From: Clostridia bacterium | GTDB taxonomy: Bacteria > Bacillota > Clostridia > Christensenellales > Aristaeellaceae | Length of the DNA stretch: 64,000 bases | Direction: 5' to 3' | Assembly: GCA_017428385.1 (NCBI GenBank) | Contig: JAFRQX010000038.1 | Coordinates: 124,001 to 188,000, forward strand | In this document: piece by piece, positions 35,814 through 44,663 of the stretch | Layout: the number at the start of each line of letters is the position of its first letter | Numbering within the stretch: the first letter of the stretch is position 1 | Position numbers and translations under genes: made by a program | Notes under the pieces: generated by a model | What the model was told of the DNA's origin: nothing | The model's database searches: none | What the model saw: only the letters and a program-made list of their open reading frames with translations

Positions 35814-37538
35814 ATGGTCAGGAAACGGAACGCGGACAACTCCGCGGCAAACAGCGGCATACCACAGAGAGTGGATGACGCGGCACGAAACATGATGAGC
35901 CATGCTGCCGGCCCCAGCAGAGGATATGTTCCGCAACGGAACCCCCAGCCGCAGGACGGCTGGCAGCAGGTTCCACCGGGATACTATTCCGGACAGATGC
36001 CGCAGCAGAACAGCGCCTACTATACAGGACAGCAGCAGCCCATAAACGGCGGCCAACGCGGTTTTATTGTTCCCACCGGAAACCAGGGGAAAAAGAAAAA
36101 GACCCGGAAAAAGCATCCGGTGCTGCTTGCGCTCTTTCTGATTATCCTGGTCGGTGCCATCGGGACAGGCGCATATTTCTCGATCACGAGCCAGCTCAGG
36201 ACGAGGAAAATCAATGATAAGGTGGAAGCCTACAATAACCTTTTCTGCCCCGGCGTGTATGTAGACGGCATTCACCTGGGCGGTATGACGCCGGAACAGG
36301 CGCTGAATTCGGTCAACAGCCAGATCCAGCAGCGGCATGACGCGTGGAAGGTACAGCTGACCTATAACGATCAACAGGTACTTGAAATCAACGCGGATAT
36401 GATGGGCTTCAACGTTGATACACAGAGCGTGCTGTACCAGGCATGGGCCAAGGGACATACGGGAGACAACGAACAGCGGTACGCTGAAATGCTGCAGCTG
36501 GAGGAAACCCCGTACAATGACTATACGGCACAGCCGGACGGCAATACACACGTTATTGACGAAAAGCTGATGCAGATCAAACAGGCCATTGATAAACCCG
36601 CGGTGGACGCGGCTATGACGCAGTTTGATCCGAACCTGGATTATCCCTTTGTATTCACAGAGGAAGAATACGGACGGAACCTGGATATCGAGCCGATCCG
36701 GCAGAAGCTTTACCAGATGGTTTCCACCATGGAAAGCGGAACAGTGGAACTGATTCCGGACGTGGTTTCGCCGAATGTGTTCCGGTCTGACGTGATCATG
36801 AACTACAAGGTACGCGGATACGCAACCACGGAGATCAGCCGGCACTCTGAAGAAAACCGGAACAACAATATCCGACTCGCGTTTGATTACATCAACAGCT
36901 ACGGATCCGTGATCGAACCGAACGCTACCTTCAGTTTCAACAAGGTGGTCGGTAAACGGACGCCGGAACGCGGCTTCTATCCCGCGACAGAATATGTATA
37001 CGGAGAACATGAAGAAGGATACGGCGGCGGTGTCTGCCAGGCCAGCACAACGCTTTACCAGGCTGCCGTCCGGGCCGGAATGCAGATCCTGGAACGCAGA
37101 CCCCATTCTGATTCGGTGACCTATACGGAATACGGCAAAGACGCCACGGTTTACTGGTCTGAATTCAGGGGCGGAAAGAAGATCGATTTCTCCTTCAGAA
37201 ATACTTCCGACGCTCCGATCTACATTGTGGCCCATGTGAAAACCATCCCGGCCACAAAAAAGGAAAAGAAAAAACTGATCTGCGAGGTTACCATCTACGG
37301 CAAAGATATGGGCAGCATCAGTTATGACATGGTCACAGTGGAAGAAACAATACCCTGCACGCTGAATCCCGTTCCTGTAGGAGACAGAGACCTTGTCGCC
37401 AAAGCGAAAGACGGATGCAATGTAGACTGCTACCTGGTGGAATACACGAACGGTGTGGAAACCAGCCGGAAAAAGATGTACCGTGACAGATACGAACCCA
37501 GGGCGGAAAGGTATTATGACCCGAGCGCCAAGAAATAA
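35814..37538 (+). CDS. VanW-family protein
   Basis: 574 residues: a disordered cytoplasmic tail (1-85, rich in Gln, Pro, Gly), one membrane helix (about 100-121), a peptidoglycan-binding-like region with YVDGIHLGGMTPEQALNSV near 145, and the VanW domain from about 350 with YINSYGSVIEPNATFSFN and GYGGGVCQASTTLYQAAVRAGM. The domain faces the wall; relatives occur in vancomycin-resistance clusters, but a resistance role is not implied here. GGGGGCGGG precedes the ATG. A strong terminator follows. Confidence 0.88.
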   Translation: MVRKRNADNSAANSGIPQRVDDAARNMMSHAAGPSRGYVPQRNPQPQDGWQQVPPGYYSGQMPQQNSAYYTGQQQPINGGQRGFIVPTGNQGKKKKTRKKHPVLLALFLIILVGAIGTGAYFSITSQLRTRKINDKVEAYNNLFCPGVYVDGIHLGGMTPEQALNSVNSQIQQRHDAWKVQLTYNDQQVLEINADMMGFNVDTQSVLYQAWAKGHTGDNEQRYAEMLQLEETPYNDYTAQPDGNTHVIDEKLMQIKQAIDKPAVDAAMTQFDPNLDYPFVFTEEEYGRNLDIEPIRQKLYQMVSTMESGTVELIPDVVSPNVFRSDVIMNYKVRGYATTEISRHSEENRNNNIRLAFDYINSYGSVIEPNATFSFNKVVGKRTPERGFYPATEYVYGEHEEGYGGGVCQASTTLYQAAVRAGMQILERRPHSDSVTYTEYGKDATVYWSEFRGGKKIDFSFRNTSDAPIYIVAHVKTIPATKKEKKKLICEVTIYGKDMGSISYDMVTVEETIPCTLNPVPVGDRDLVAKAKDGCNVDCYLVEYTNGVETSRKKMYRDRYEPRAERYYDPSAKK

Positions 37539-37553
37539 AGGAAGCATAAAAAG

Positions 37554-37582
37554 AAGCACGCTGGATTATCCAGCGTGCTTTT
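37554..37582. terminator. Bidirectional terminator between vanW-like gene and fba
   Basis: AAGCACGCTGGA pairs with TCCAGCGTGCTT over a three-base loop, with A-rich and T-rich flanks, between two convergent genes. Confidence 0.9.
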
Positions 37583-37601
37583 GTTTGTGCGAATCAATGC
37601 A

Positions 37602-38540
37602 TCAGGCTTTGCCGTTGCAGCCGAGCACGTCAACGATCTTATGGGCAACCATGTCCTTGACGGCCTGACGGGCGGGCTTGAGGTACTGACGGGGATCGAA
37701 GTGATCCGGATGCTCCGCAAAGTACTTACGGATGACAGCAGTCATAGCCAGACGGATGTCGGAGTCGATGTTGATCTTGCAGACAGCGCTGCGGGCGGCC
37801 TGACGGAGCTGCTCTTCCGGAATGCCGATAGCACCGGGCATGTTTCCGCCGTACTTGTTGATCTCGGCAACGAATTCCTGCGGCACAGAAGAAGAACCGT
37901 GGAGCACGATCGGGAAGCCGGGCAGCTGCTTGGCGCACTCTTCGAGCACGTCGAACCGGAGCTGGGGCTTGGTGCCGGGCTTGAACTTGTAGGCGCCGTG
38001 GCTGGTACCGATGGCGATGGCCAGGGAGTCGCACCCGGTACGGGTCGCGAAGTCGACGACTTCTTCAGGATGGGTGTACATGGCCTTGTCGGCATCGACG
38101 GAAACTTCATCCTCAACGCCGGCCAGGGTGCCGAGTTCAGCTTCAACAACCACACCGTGGTCATGAGCATATTCGACAACCTTACGGGTCAGGGCGATGT
38201 TCTCTTCATAGGGCTTGGAAGAGGCATCGATCATGACGGAAGTGAAACCGCCGTCGATGCAGCTCTTGCAGAGCTCGAAGCTGTCGCCGTGGTCCAGATG
38301 CAGAGCGATCGGGATTTCGGGATTTTCAATCACAGCAGCCTCAACCAGCTTCACCAGGTAGGTGTGGTTGGCGTAGGCACGGGCGCCCTTGGAAACCTGC
38401 AGGATGACGGGAGCCTTCAGCTCGCCGGCGGCTTCAGTGATGCCCTGAATGATTTCCATGTTGTTGACGTTGAAAGCGCCGACAGCGTAGCCGCCGTCAT
38501 AGGCCTTCTTAAACATTTCTGTAGTGGTTACGAGTGGCAT
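37602..38540 (-). CDS. fba: Class II fructose-bisphosphate aldolase
   Basis: 312-residue zinc aldolase of glycolysis and gluconeogenesis splitting fructose-1,6-bisphosphate. Zinc and catalytic residues are in LHLDHGDS (His81, Asp83, His84), with later ligands in ELGTLAGVEDE and IGTSHGAYKF. The phosphate-binding LHGSSSVP and INIDSDIRLAMT segments are present. A ribosome-binding site AGGAGGG precedes the ATG at 38540. Single gene with its own terminator. Confidence 0.96.
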   Translation of the reverse strand: MPLVTTTEMFKKAYDGGYAVGAFNVNNMEIIQGITEAAGELKAPVILQVSKGARAYANHTYLVKLVEAAVIENPEIPIALHLDHGDSFELCKSCIDGGFTSVMIDASSKPYEENIALTRKVVEYAHDHGVVVEAELGTLAGVEDEVSVDADKAMYTHPEEVVDFATRTGCDSLAIAIGTSHGAYKFKPGTKPQLRFDVLEECAKQLPGFPIVLHGSSSVPQEFVAEINKYGGNMPGAIGIPEEQLRQAARSAVCKINIDSDIRLAMTAVIRKYFAEHPDHFDPRQYLKPARQAVKDMVAHKIVDVLGCNGKA

Positions 38541-38616
38541 AGACAGGAACCCTCCTTCGTCTTATTTCACAGGAGATTATACCACACGAGGCGTTGAATG
38601 AAAAGGGGGAGAGGGG

Positions 38617-38649
38617 ACAATGATGCCTGAAATATTCAGGCATCATTGT
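38617..38649. repeat. Palindromic hairpin upstream of fba
   Basis: ACAATGATGCCTGAA and TTCAGGCATCATTGT around ATA. It lies between divergent genes, so it is not a terminator of either neighbour. The rest of this 338-bp gap holds one dispersed repeat and the nfnA-like promoter. Confidence 0.75.
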
Positions 38650-38682
38650 TAATGAATACTTAAAACTTAAGACTTAAAAATG
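38650..38682 (+). repeat. Dispersed heptamer-repeat element, copy 8
   Basis: TAATGAATACTTAAAACTT followed by AAGACTTAAAAATGA, directly joined to the hairpin before it. Confidence 0.82.
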
Positions 38683-38817
38683 AATAATAAATAAGATAAT
38701 TGCCATATAAATGGGTAAAAATGATGATAAAAGTGAATATCAGAAAGATGCGTTTTTATAATGTATTTTGTGTGGATGGGGAATACGGAAAGAATACGAA
38801 GGAAAGCCGAAAACAAG

Positions 38818-38846
38818 TTGATAAAGAAAAATGAAAAGAGTAAAAT
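38818..38846 (+). promoter_or_regulatory. Promoter of the nfnAB-like operon
   Basis: TTGATA (38818-38823) and TAAAAT (38841-38846) with 17-nt spacing, 32 nt before the ATG. Confidence 0.6.
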
Positions 38847-38878
38847 AGACTGCATCCATATATATCGGAGGGACAGTC

Positions 38879-39721
38879 ATGTATCCTATTGTCAAAAAGC
38901 GCGTTCTGAACGAAACGGTAACCCTGATGGAGATTGAAGCTCCCCTGGTTGCCCGCAAAGCGATGCCCGGACAATTCATCATCTTCCGTATTGATGAAGA
39001 AGGGGAACGGGTCCCGCTGACCATTGCCGGATATGACCGGGAAAAGGGAACTGTTACGATTATTTTCCAGAAGGTCGGCTATACGACCGAGAAGCTGGAC
39101 AGCCTCAACGAAGGCGACAGCCTGCTGGATTTTGTGGGACCCCTGGGCGAGCCCACAAAGACCGAAGGCATCAACCGCTGCGCTGTGATCGGCGGCGGAC
39201 TGGGTGTTGCAATTGCATATCCGCAGGCGAAAGCGCTGCATGACGCGGGAGCGGAAGTGGATCTGATTGTCGGATTCCGGAACGAACACCTGATTATCCT
39301 GAAGGATGAACTGGAAGCCGCCTGCACGAACCTGATCATCATGACAGACGACGGCAGCAACGGCAACAAAGGCTTTGTGACACAGGCACTGCAGAAACAG
39401 CTGGATGCGGGCAGGAATTATGATACTGTGATCGCCATCGGACCGCTGCCGATGATGAAGGCTGTCTGCGACATGACAAGAGAACCCAAAATCAAAACCA
39501 TCGTGAGCATGAACCCGATCATGATCGACGGAACGGGTATGTGCGGCGGCTGCCGTCTGACTGTCGGCGGCGAGACAAAGTTCGCATGCGTGGATGGCCC
39601 CGACTTTGACGGACATCTGGTGGACTTTGACGAAGCGATGGCCCGGGGACGCATGTTCCGCCCCGAAGAAGCAAAGGCCAGGGAAAAACATATTTGCAGG
39701 CTGACAGGGGAGGAACGGTAA
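38879..39721 (+). CDS. NfnA/SudB-type ferredoxin-NADP reductase subunit
   Basis: 280-residue FAD and [2Fe-2S] protein of the PyrK/ferredoxin-NADP-reductase family. The FAD-binding RVPLTIAGYD is near residue 44, a GGGLGVAIAYPQAKAL nucleotide loop near 104, and the cluster cysteines in MCGGCRLTVGGETKFAC near 221-238. It pairs with the GltA-like gene 1 bp downstream. Together they resemble NfnAB, which bifurcates electrons between NADH, ferredoxin and NADPH in anaerobes. A sulfide-dehydrogenase-type SudAB role cannot be excluded. Confidence 0.85.
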   Translation: MYPIVKKRVLNETVTLMEIEAPLVARKAMPGQFIIFRIDEEGERVPLTIAGYDREKGTVTIIFQKVGYTTEKLDSLNEGDSLLDFVGPLGEPTKTEGINRCAVIGGGLGVAIAYPQAKALHDAGAEVDLIVGFRNEHLIILKDELEAACTNLIIMTDDGSNGNKGFVTQALQKQLDAGRNYDTVIAIGPLPMMKAVCDMTREPKIKTIVSMNPIMIDGTGMCGGCRLTVGGETKFACVDGPDFDGHLVDFDEAMARGRMFRPEEAKAREKHICRLTGEER

Positions 39722-39722
39722 A

Positions 39723-41105
39723 ATGGCTAATATGAGTCTTCAAAAACATCCTATGCCCGAGCAGGATCCTCAGGTACGCGCCGGGAATTTTAAAGAGGTA
39801 GCCCTCGGATATACCGCTGATATCGCCGTGGAGGAAGCGCAGCGCTGCCTGCACTGCAAGAACGCGCCCTGCGTCTCCGGATGCCCGGTGAATGTTCCGA
39901 TTCCTGATTTTATCGATAAAATCAAGGAGGGCGACTTCAACGGCGCCTACCAGGTGATCCGTTCCCAGAATGCCCTGCCGGCGATCTGCGGCCGTGTGTG
40001 TCCGCAGGAATCCCAGTGCGAAAGCAAGTGCGTGCGCGGCATCAAGGGTGAACCTGTCGGCATCGGCCGGCTGGAGAGATTCGCGGCAGATACCGCGATG
40101 GCCCAGGGCAAGGCAGTCACTGACAAAGCCGCTCCCTGCGGAAAGCGTGCCGCGGTGATCGGCAGCGGCCCCGCAGGACTGACCTGTGCCGGCGAACTGG
40201 CCAAGGCAGGCTGGGACGTGACTGTGTATGAAGCCCTGCATACCGCCGGCGGCGTGCTGATGTACGGCATTCCCGAGTTCCGTCTTCCCAAGGCGCTGGT
40301 TGAAAGGGAAATCAGCACCCTGAAGGAACTGGGCGTCAAGATTGTTACCAATGCAGTGGCAGGTAAAGCCTTCACCGTGGACGAGCTGCTGGAGGAAGGC
40401 AACGATGCTGTGTTTATCGGCAGCGGCGCAGGCCTCCCGAACTTCCAGAAGATTCCCGGAGAAAGCCTGTGCGGCGTTTACTCCGCCAATGAATTCCTGA
40501 CCCGGCTGAACCTCATGAAGGCCTACACCTTCCCGGAGCATGATACTCCCGTGAAGATCGGCAAGCACGTGGCGGTTGTCGGCGGCGGAAACGTGGCCAT
40601 GGACGCCGCCCGCTGCGCCAAGCGGCTGGGTGCCGAAGTTACGATCCTGTACCGCCGCAGCGAAGCTGAAATGCCTGCCCGGGCTGAAGAAGTTCACCAC
40701 GCCAAGGAAGAGGGCATCAACTTCCATATGCTGACAGCTCCTACCTCCATTGAAGGCGATGAGAACGGCTTTGTGAAGGCAATCCGCTGCATTGAAATGC
40801 AGCTGGGCGAACCGGATGACCGCGGACGCCGTCGTCCCGTGCCGGTGGAAGGAAGCGAATATGAACTGCCGATGGAGACAGTGATTATTGCGATCGGCAA
40901 CAGCCCCAACCCCCTGATTAAGAAAACCACGCCCGACCTGCCGACTGAACGGTGGGGAGGCATCCAGACCGACGAAAACGGCCGGACCGGCAAGAAAAAC
41001 GTGTATGCCGGCGGCGACGCCGTTACCGGTGCAGCAACAGTGATCCTGGCCATGGGCGCCGGTAAGAAGGCAGCCGCGGCCATCCTGGAGGATCACCCCT
41101 GCTGA
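39723..41105 (+). CDS. NfnB/GltA-type glutamate-synthase-like flavoprotein
   Basis: 460 residues. The N-terminal [4Fe-4S] domain has CLHCKNAPCVSGCPVNVPIPDF near 41-62 and CGRVCPQESQCESKC near 86-101. Two Rossmann folds follow: AVIGSGPAGLTCAGELAKAGWDVTVYE near 146 and VAVVGGGNVAMDAARCAKRLG near 283. It ends with the FAD-binding YAGGDAVTGAATVILAMGAGKKAA. This is the large subunit expected for NfnAB; annotated relatives are often called NADPH-dependent glutamate synthase small chain. No large glutamate synthase gene is adjacent, which favours the NfnB reading. Confidence 0.87.
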   Translation: MANMSLQKHPMPEQDPQVRAGNFKEVALGYTADIAVEEAQRCLHCKNAPCVSGCPVNVPIPDFIDKIKEGDFNGAYQVIRSQNALPAICGRVCPQESQCESKCVRGIKGEPVGIGRLERFAADTAMAQGKAVTDKAAPCGKRAAVIGSGPAGLTCAGELAKAGWDVTVYEALHTAGGVLMYGIPEFRLPKALVEREISTLKELGVKIVTNAVAGKAFTVDELLEEGNDAVFIGSGAGLPNFQKIPGESLCGVYSANEFLTRLNLMKAYTFPEHDTPVKIGKHVAVVGGGNVAMDAARCAKRLGAEVTILYRRSEAEMPARAEEVHHAKEEGINFHMLTAPTSIEGDENGFVKAIRCIEMQLGEPDDRGRRRPVPVEGSEYELPMETVIIAIGNSPNPLIKKTTPDLPTERWGGIQTDENGRTGKKNVYAGGDAVTGAATVILAMGAGKKAAAAILEDHPC

Positions 41106-41127
41106 AAAGACAGGAAGGAAAACATTC

Positions 41128-42609
41128 ATGTTCGGGTTTGATGAACGGTACGCCATGTTTGACATTACCCCGGTGGAGAACCAGTTTATCCTGGAGTATT
41201 TGCCGGAAGCCAAGGGAGACTATGTAAAGGTCTACCTGTACGGTCTTATGCGCTGCTATCATCCCGAAGAAGATATGAGCCTGGCACGGATGTGCCATGA
41301 GCTGAACATGACGGAAGAGGACGTGACGGCGGCTTTCCGGTACTGGGAAAGACGCCGCCTCGTCCGCCGCATCAGCGATAATCCGCCACAATGGCAGTAT
41401 ATCAATATCAAACAGAAAAACCTGGTTTCAGAAGAAGACAGCGATCCTGAATACGAGGATTTCAGCAACGCCGTCTATGAAGCCTTTGATAAAGTCAGGC
41501 GCCTGCACGGAAGTGAGCTGAGCGCCTGTTTTGAGTGGCATGAAGGACTGAAGCTTCCTACGGAAGTGATCATCATGCTGCTGAATCATATGGTAGAAAT
41601 CAAAGGAAAGAACTTCCGCATCAGCGAAGCGGAAAAGGTAGCCGTGCAAATGGCTACGGAGAATATCCAGTCCGTTGACGCGGCAGAGGAGTTTTTCTCC
41701 AGGGATGAAAAGGCTTATACGGGCATCCGCAAGATCCTGAAGAAGATGGGGAAACGGTATCTGCCCTCCGAAGCGCAAGTGAGCCTGTACCGGAAATGGA
41801 CAAGGGACTGGGGATTCAGTCCGGAAGCCATTGAGGCGGCGCTGGAGCTGACGGCAAAGGGGGATCCGAGCCTGGGTTACCTGGACGGAATCCTGAACAG
41901 CTTAAGACAGGAGAATCCTGAGGCGGGAGAAATGACCGCCGATAACGTGCGCGATTCCGCAAAACGTGCCGACGGGCTGCGGGAAGTGCTGAAGGAACTG
42001 GGCAAAGGAGACGTCAATGCCCGTAACCTGCAGCTGTATGGACAGATGGCGGAACTGTATTCCCAGGAAGTGATCCTGACCGCGGCCAAAGAATGCGGAC
42101 ACAACGGGAAGGATACGGCCGAAGTGCTCAAGCTTCTGCAGGCATGGAAGGAAAAAGGACTCAATACACCGAAAGAAGTGAAGGACTACGTCAAATCCTT
42201 CCATGACCAGACGGCACTGATCCGGGAACTGAGGAAACTCTGGGGCACTGATGAAAACCGTATCGGTAAAACAGACCGCAGTCTGCTTTCCAAATGGGAG
42301 AACGAGATGGGTTTTAGCCGGGAGATGATCCTGGCTGCCGCTGTATATGCCACTGAAGCAAAGCAACCGATGGCGTACCTGGACAAGATCCTTGCTGATT
42401 ACCTGGATAAAGGAATCAGAACGCCTGAACAGGCCAAAAAGGATCATGAAAGCAGAAAGGGAACCAGCGCATCCCGGAGCGGCAAAGTGCTTCCGGCACA
42501 GGATTTTGCCCAGCGGGACTATTCCGGCGTACAGGATGAAATGATGAAGTCACTGGCAAAGGAAATGGAAGCCTTTATGCAGGAAAACGGAGGAAAATCC
42601 GATGCGTGA
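41128..42609 (+). CDS. DnaD/DnaB_2-domain replication initiation protein
   Basis: 493 residues. A winged-helix N-terminus (YVKVYLYGLMRCY, LARMCHELNMTEEDVTAAFRYWERRRLV) is followed by several helical DnaD-type units, each with a W..mGFS..mI..A...T...Y.dKIL pattern: WTRDWGFSPEAIEAALELT...YLDGIL and WENEMGFSREMILAAAVYA...YLDKILADYL. Such proteins help load the replicative helicase at primosomes in Bacillota. The next gene, a helicase-loader ATPase, starts 8 bp before this stop, so the two are coupled. Confidence 0.87.
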   Translation: MFGFDERYAMFDITPVENQFILEYLPEAKGDYVKVYLYGLMRCYHPEEDMSLARMCHELNMTEEDVTAAFRYWERRRLVRRISDNPPQWQYINIKQKNLVSEEDSDPEYEDFSNAVYEAFDKVRRLHGSELSACFEWHEGLKLPTEVIIMLLNHMVEIKGKNFRISEAEKVAVQMATENIQSVDAAEEFFSRDEKAYTGIRKILKKMGKRYLPSEAQVSLYRKWTRDWGFSPEAIEAALELTAKGDPSLGYLDGILNSLRQENPEAGEMTADNVRDSAKRADGLREVLKELGKGDVNARNLQLYGQMAELYSQEVILTAAKECGHNGKDTAEVLKLLQAWKEKGLNTPKEVKDYVKSFHDQTALIRELRKLWGTDENRIGKTDRSLLSKWENEMGFSREMILAAAVYATEAKQPMAYLDKILADYLDKGIRTPEQAKKDHESRKGTSASRSGKVLPAQDFAQRDYSGVQDEMMKSLAKEMEAFMQENGGKSDA

Positions 42610-43582
42610 GGATCTGCTGAACGAACTGGAAAATGAATATGCCCAGCTGCGGGCAGATAATGAACGGACAGAGGAAATGCGGAAAGAAAAGATCCGCATG
42701 GAACAGCCGCATATTTATGAACTGACCAAAGAGCGTGAGAATATCGTCTTCGGCACGCTCCGGAATATCGTAAACGGAACGGTTGCCAAAACAGATGATC
42801 TTCCGGAACGGATGGAGAAGCTGAACGAGCAGATCCGGGTTCTGCTTACTGAAAACGGCTATCCTGCCGATTATCTCGCACCGGTATACCATTGCCCCCT
42901 TTGCAAGGATACGGGCAGAACCGGCGAAACCATCAAGGAACCCTGTGAATGCCTGAAGAAGGCCTACCAGGAGAAACTGAGGAAAAAGATCGGGTTGAAC
43001 GGCATGCGGGCCGAGACCTTTGAAACCTTTGATACTTCTGTGTTTCCCGATGAAAAAATCCCCGGACTGGACTTTACACAGCGCGAAATGATGCAGCTGT
43101 ACCGAACCGTCTGTGAAAAATGGGCGAATGAATATCCTGAAGCGGAATACCGTGACCTGCTGCTGACAGGCAGCACAGGACTGGGGAAAACCTTCCTGCT
43201 GCGTGCCATGGCAGAACGGCTGATTGAACGGGATATCAATGTGCTGATCATCAGCGCATACAAGATGCTGGAGATTCTCCGGAAGAGCTATTTCGAGAAT
43301 GATGACAGCGCCAATGAACTGCTGGATGCGCAGGTGCTGATGATTGACGACCTGGGCAGCGAACCGCTGATGCAGAATGTGACGGTAGAGCAATTGTTCA
43401 ATCTGCTCAATGAACGGCAGAACAGAGGCCTGTCCACCGTGATTTCCACCAACCTGGAAATGGCCAAATTCCGTGAACGCTATACTGAACGCATCGCTTC
43501 CAGACTGCGGGACAGCAGGAGCTGCAAGGTCATCAGCCTGCTGGGAAAGGACATCCGTACCGGAGGAAACCTGAAAGCATGA
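42602..43582 (+). CDS. DnaC/DnaI-like helicase loader ATPase
   Basis: 326-residue AAA+ protein that loads the replicative DNA helicase. A four-Cys zinc-like module (YHCPLCKDTG, EPCEC) lies at about 98-120. Walker A LTGSTGLGKTF is near 185 and Walker B VLMIDDLGSEP near 247. The tail has the arginine-containing sensor STNLEMAKFRERYTERIASRL. GGAGG upstream lies inside the previous gene. DnaD-like protein plus loader in one operon matches primosome biology. Confidence 0.9.
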   Translation: MREDLLNELENEYAQLRADNERTEEMRKEKIRMEQPHIYELTKERENIVFGTLRNIVNGTVAKTDDLPERMEKLNEQIRVLLTENGYPADYLAPVYHCPLCKDTGRTGETIKEPCECLKKAYQEKLRKKIGLNGMRAETFETFDTSVFPDEKIPGLDFTQREMMQLYRTVCEKWANEYPEAEYRDLLLTGSTGLGKTFLLRAMAERLIERDINVLIISAYKMLEILRKSYFENDDSANELLDAQVLMIDDLGSEPLMQNVTVEQLFNLLNERQNRGLSTVISTNLEMAKFRERYTERIASRLRDSRSCKVISLLGKDIRTGGNLKA

Positions 43583-43917
43583 ACATCCAGATTTACTGCG
43601 GAAAGAAGAACTTTGACGCCCAGAAAGCGGAACGGTATTTCAAGGAAAGAAGAATTCCGTTCCAGGCGCTGGACCTGAAAAAGCATAAGCTGGGGGAGCG
43701 GGAAATCCGTATGATGATCTCCGCCATCGGCATTGAAAAGCTGATTGACAGGGATGACAAAAAAGTGAAAGAACATCCGGCCTGCTACTATGACAGGGAG
43801 GACCTGCTTATCCCCGCAATCCAGGAGAATCCCTGGCTGATCCGGGTGCCCATTGTACGGAACGGTAACAAGATGACGATCGGATACCAGCCGGACGTCT
43901 GGGCACAGTGGGAATAA
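43579..43917 (+). CDS. ArsC/Spx-family thioredoxin-fold protein
   Basis: 112 residues with the ArsC/Spx start (IQIYCGKKNFDAQKAERYFKERRIPF) and the conserved cis-Pro region RVPIVRNGNKMTIGY. A single Cys at position 6 replaces the CxxC of Spx, so it is nearer the ArsC-type reductases or non-redox relatives. Its ATG overlaps the stop of the helicase loader as ATGA. Arsenic genes are absent; a regulatory or unknown role is equally possible. Confidence 0.78.
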   Translation: MNIQIYCGKKNFDAQKAERYFKERRIPFQALDLKKHKLGEREIRMMISAIGIEKLIDRDDKKVKEHPACYYDREDLLIPAIQENPWLIRVPIVRNGNKMTIGYQPDVWAQWE

Positions 43918-43930
43918 GGAGAATCCGACA

Positions 43931-44623
43931 ATGAAAATTCACGGACTTCAGAAAATGACACTGCTGGATTATCCCGGCAGGGTTGCATGTACAGTATTTT
44001 TCGGGGGCTGCGAAATGCGCTGCCCTTTTTGCCATAATGCGGAACTTCTGGACGGCAGCGCTCCGGCAGTGATGACGGATGATGAACTGATCAGTTTCCT
44101 GGAAAAGCGAAAAGGCCTGCTGGACGGAGTCGCCTTTACAGGCGGCGAGCCCCTGCTGCAGAAAGACCTGCCGGATATGGCCCGCAGAATCCGTGATCTG
44201 GGTTATGACGTGAAACTGGATACCAACGGCATGCATCCGGACCGGCTGGAACAGATGCTGCGGGAGGGTACGGTACAATATGTGGCGATGGATATCAAGA
44301 ATGATCCTGAACGTTACGCCCTGACCGCCGGACTGGCACAGCTTGACCTGGCACCGATCCGGGATAGCGTTTCCCTGCTGATGAACAGCGGCAGTGAATA
44401 TGAATTCCGGACCACGGTTGTAGCCGAGCTGCATGACGATGACAGTTTCAAAGGAATCGGCCAATGGATCAAAGGCGCAAAACGTTATTTTCTCCAGAAG
44501 TTTACTGACCGGGACACCGTGCCCTTTGAAGGACTGCATGCCCCGACCAGGGAACAGATGGAGCACTGGGCTGATATTGTAAGACCCAGCATTCCCACAG
44601 TGGAACTGAGGGGAGTAGACTGA
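43931..44623 (+). CDS. Anaerobic ribonucleotide reductase activating protein, radical SAM
   Basis: 230 residues of the NrdG2-like subgroup. Cys27, Cys31 and Cys34 (CEMRCPFC) bind the [4Fe-4S] cluster that cleaves S-adenosylmethionine. FTGGEPLLQ near residue 75 is the GGE motif. The N-terminal GLQKMTLLDYPGRVACTVFFGGC is characteristic. The partner reductase NrdD is not in this window. If it activates NrdD it supplies the glycyl radical for anaerobic dNTP synthesis, which would fit the replication genes upstream. Confidence 0.87.
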   Translation: MKIHGLQKMTLLDYPGRVACTVFFGGCEMRCPFCHNAELLDGSAPAVMTDDELISFLEKRKGLLDGVAFTGGEPLLQKDLPDMARRIRDLGYDVKLDTNGMHPDRLEQMLREGTVQYVAMDIKNDPERYALTAGLAQLDLAPIRDSVSLLMNSGSEYEFRTTVVAELHDDDSFKGIGQWIKGAKRYFLQKFTDRDTVPFEGLHAPTREQMEHWADIVRPSIPTVELRGVD

Positions 44624-44663
44624 AAACGATACTCCTTTAAAGGAGAAAGGAATACAAGGAACC

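Noticed and set aside
35814..37538. Vancomycin resistance locus
   Set aside because: A VanW-domain protein alone, without vanH, vanA/B or vanX, does not indicate resistance; such genes are widespread in Clostridia.
33768..37559. A 1263-codon open frame antisense to ftsH and the vanW-like gene
   Set aside because: It mirrors two clear genes with strong codon bias and has no ribosome-binding site; its composition is typical of an antisense shadow.
39723..41105. Small subunit of glutamate synthase
   Set aside because: No large glutamate synthase gene is adjacent, and the NfnA-like gene 1 bp upstream fits the NfnAB pair better.
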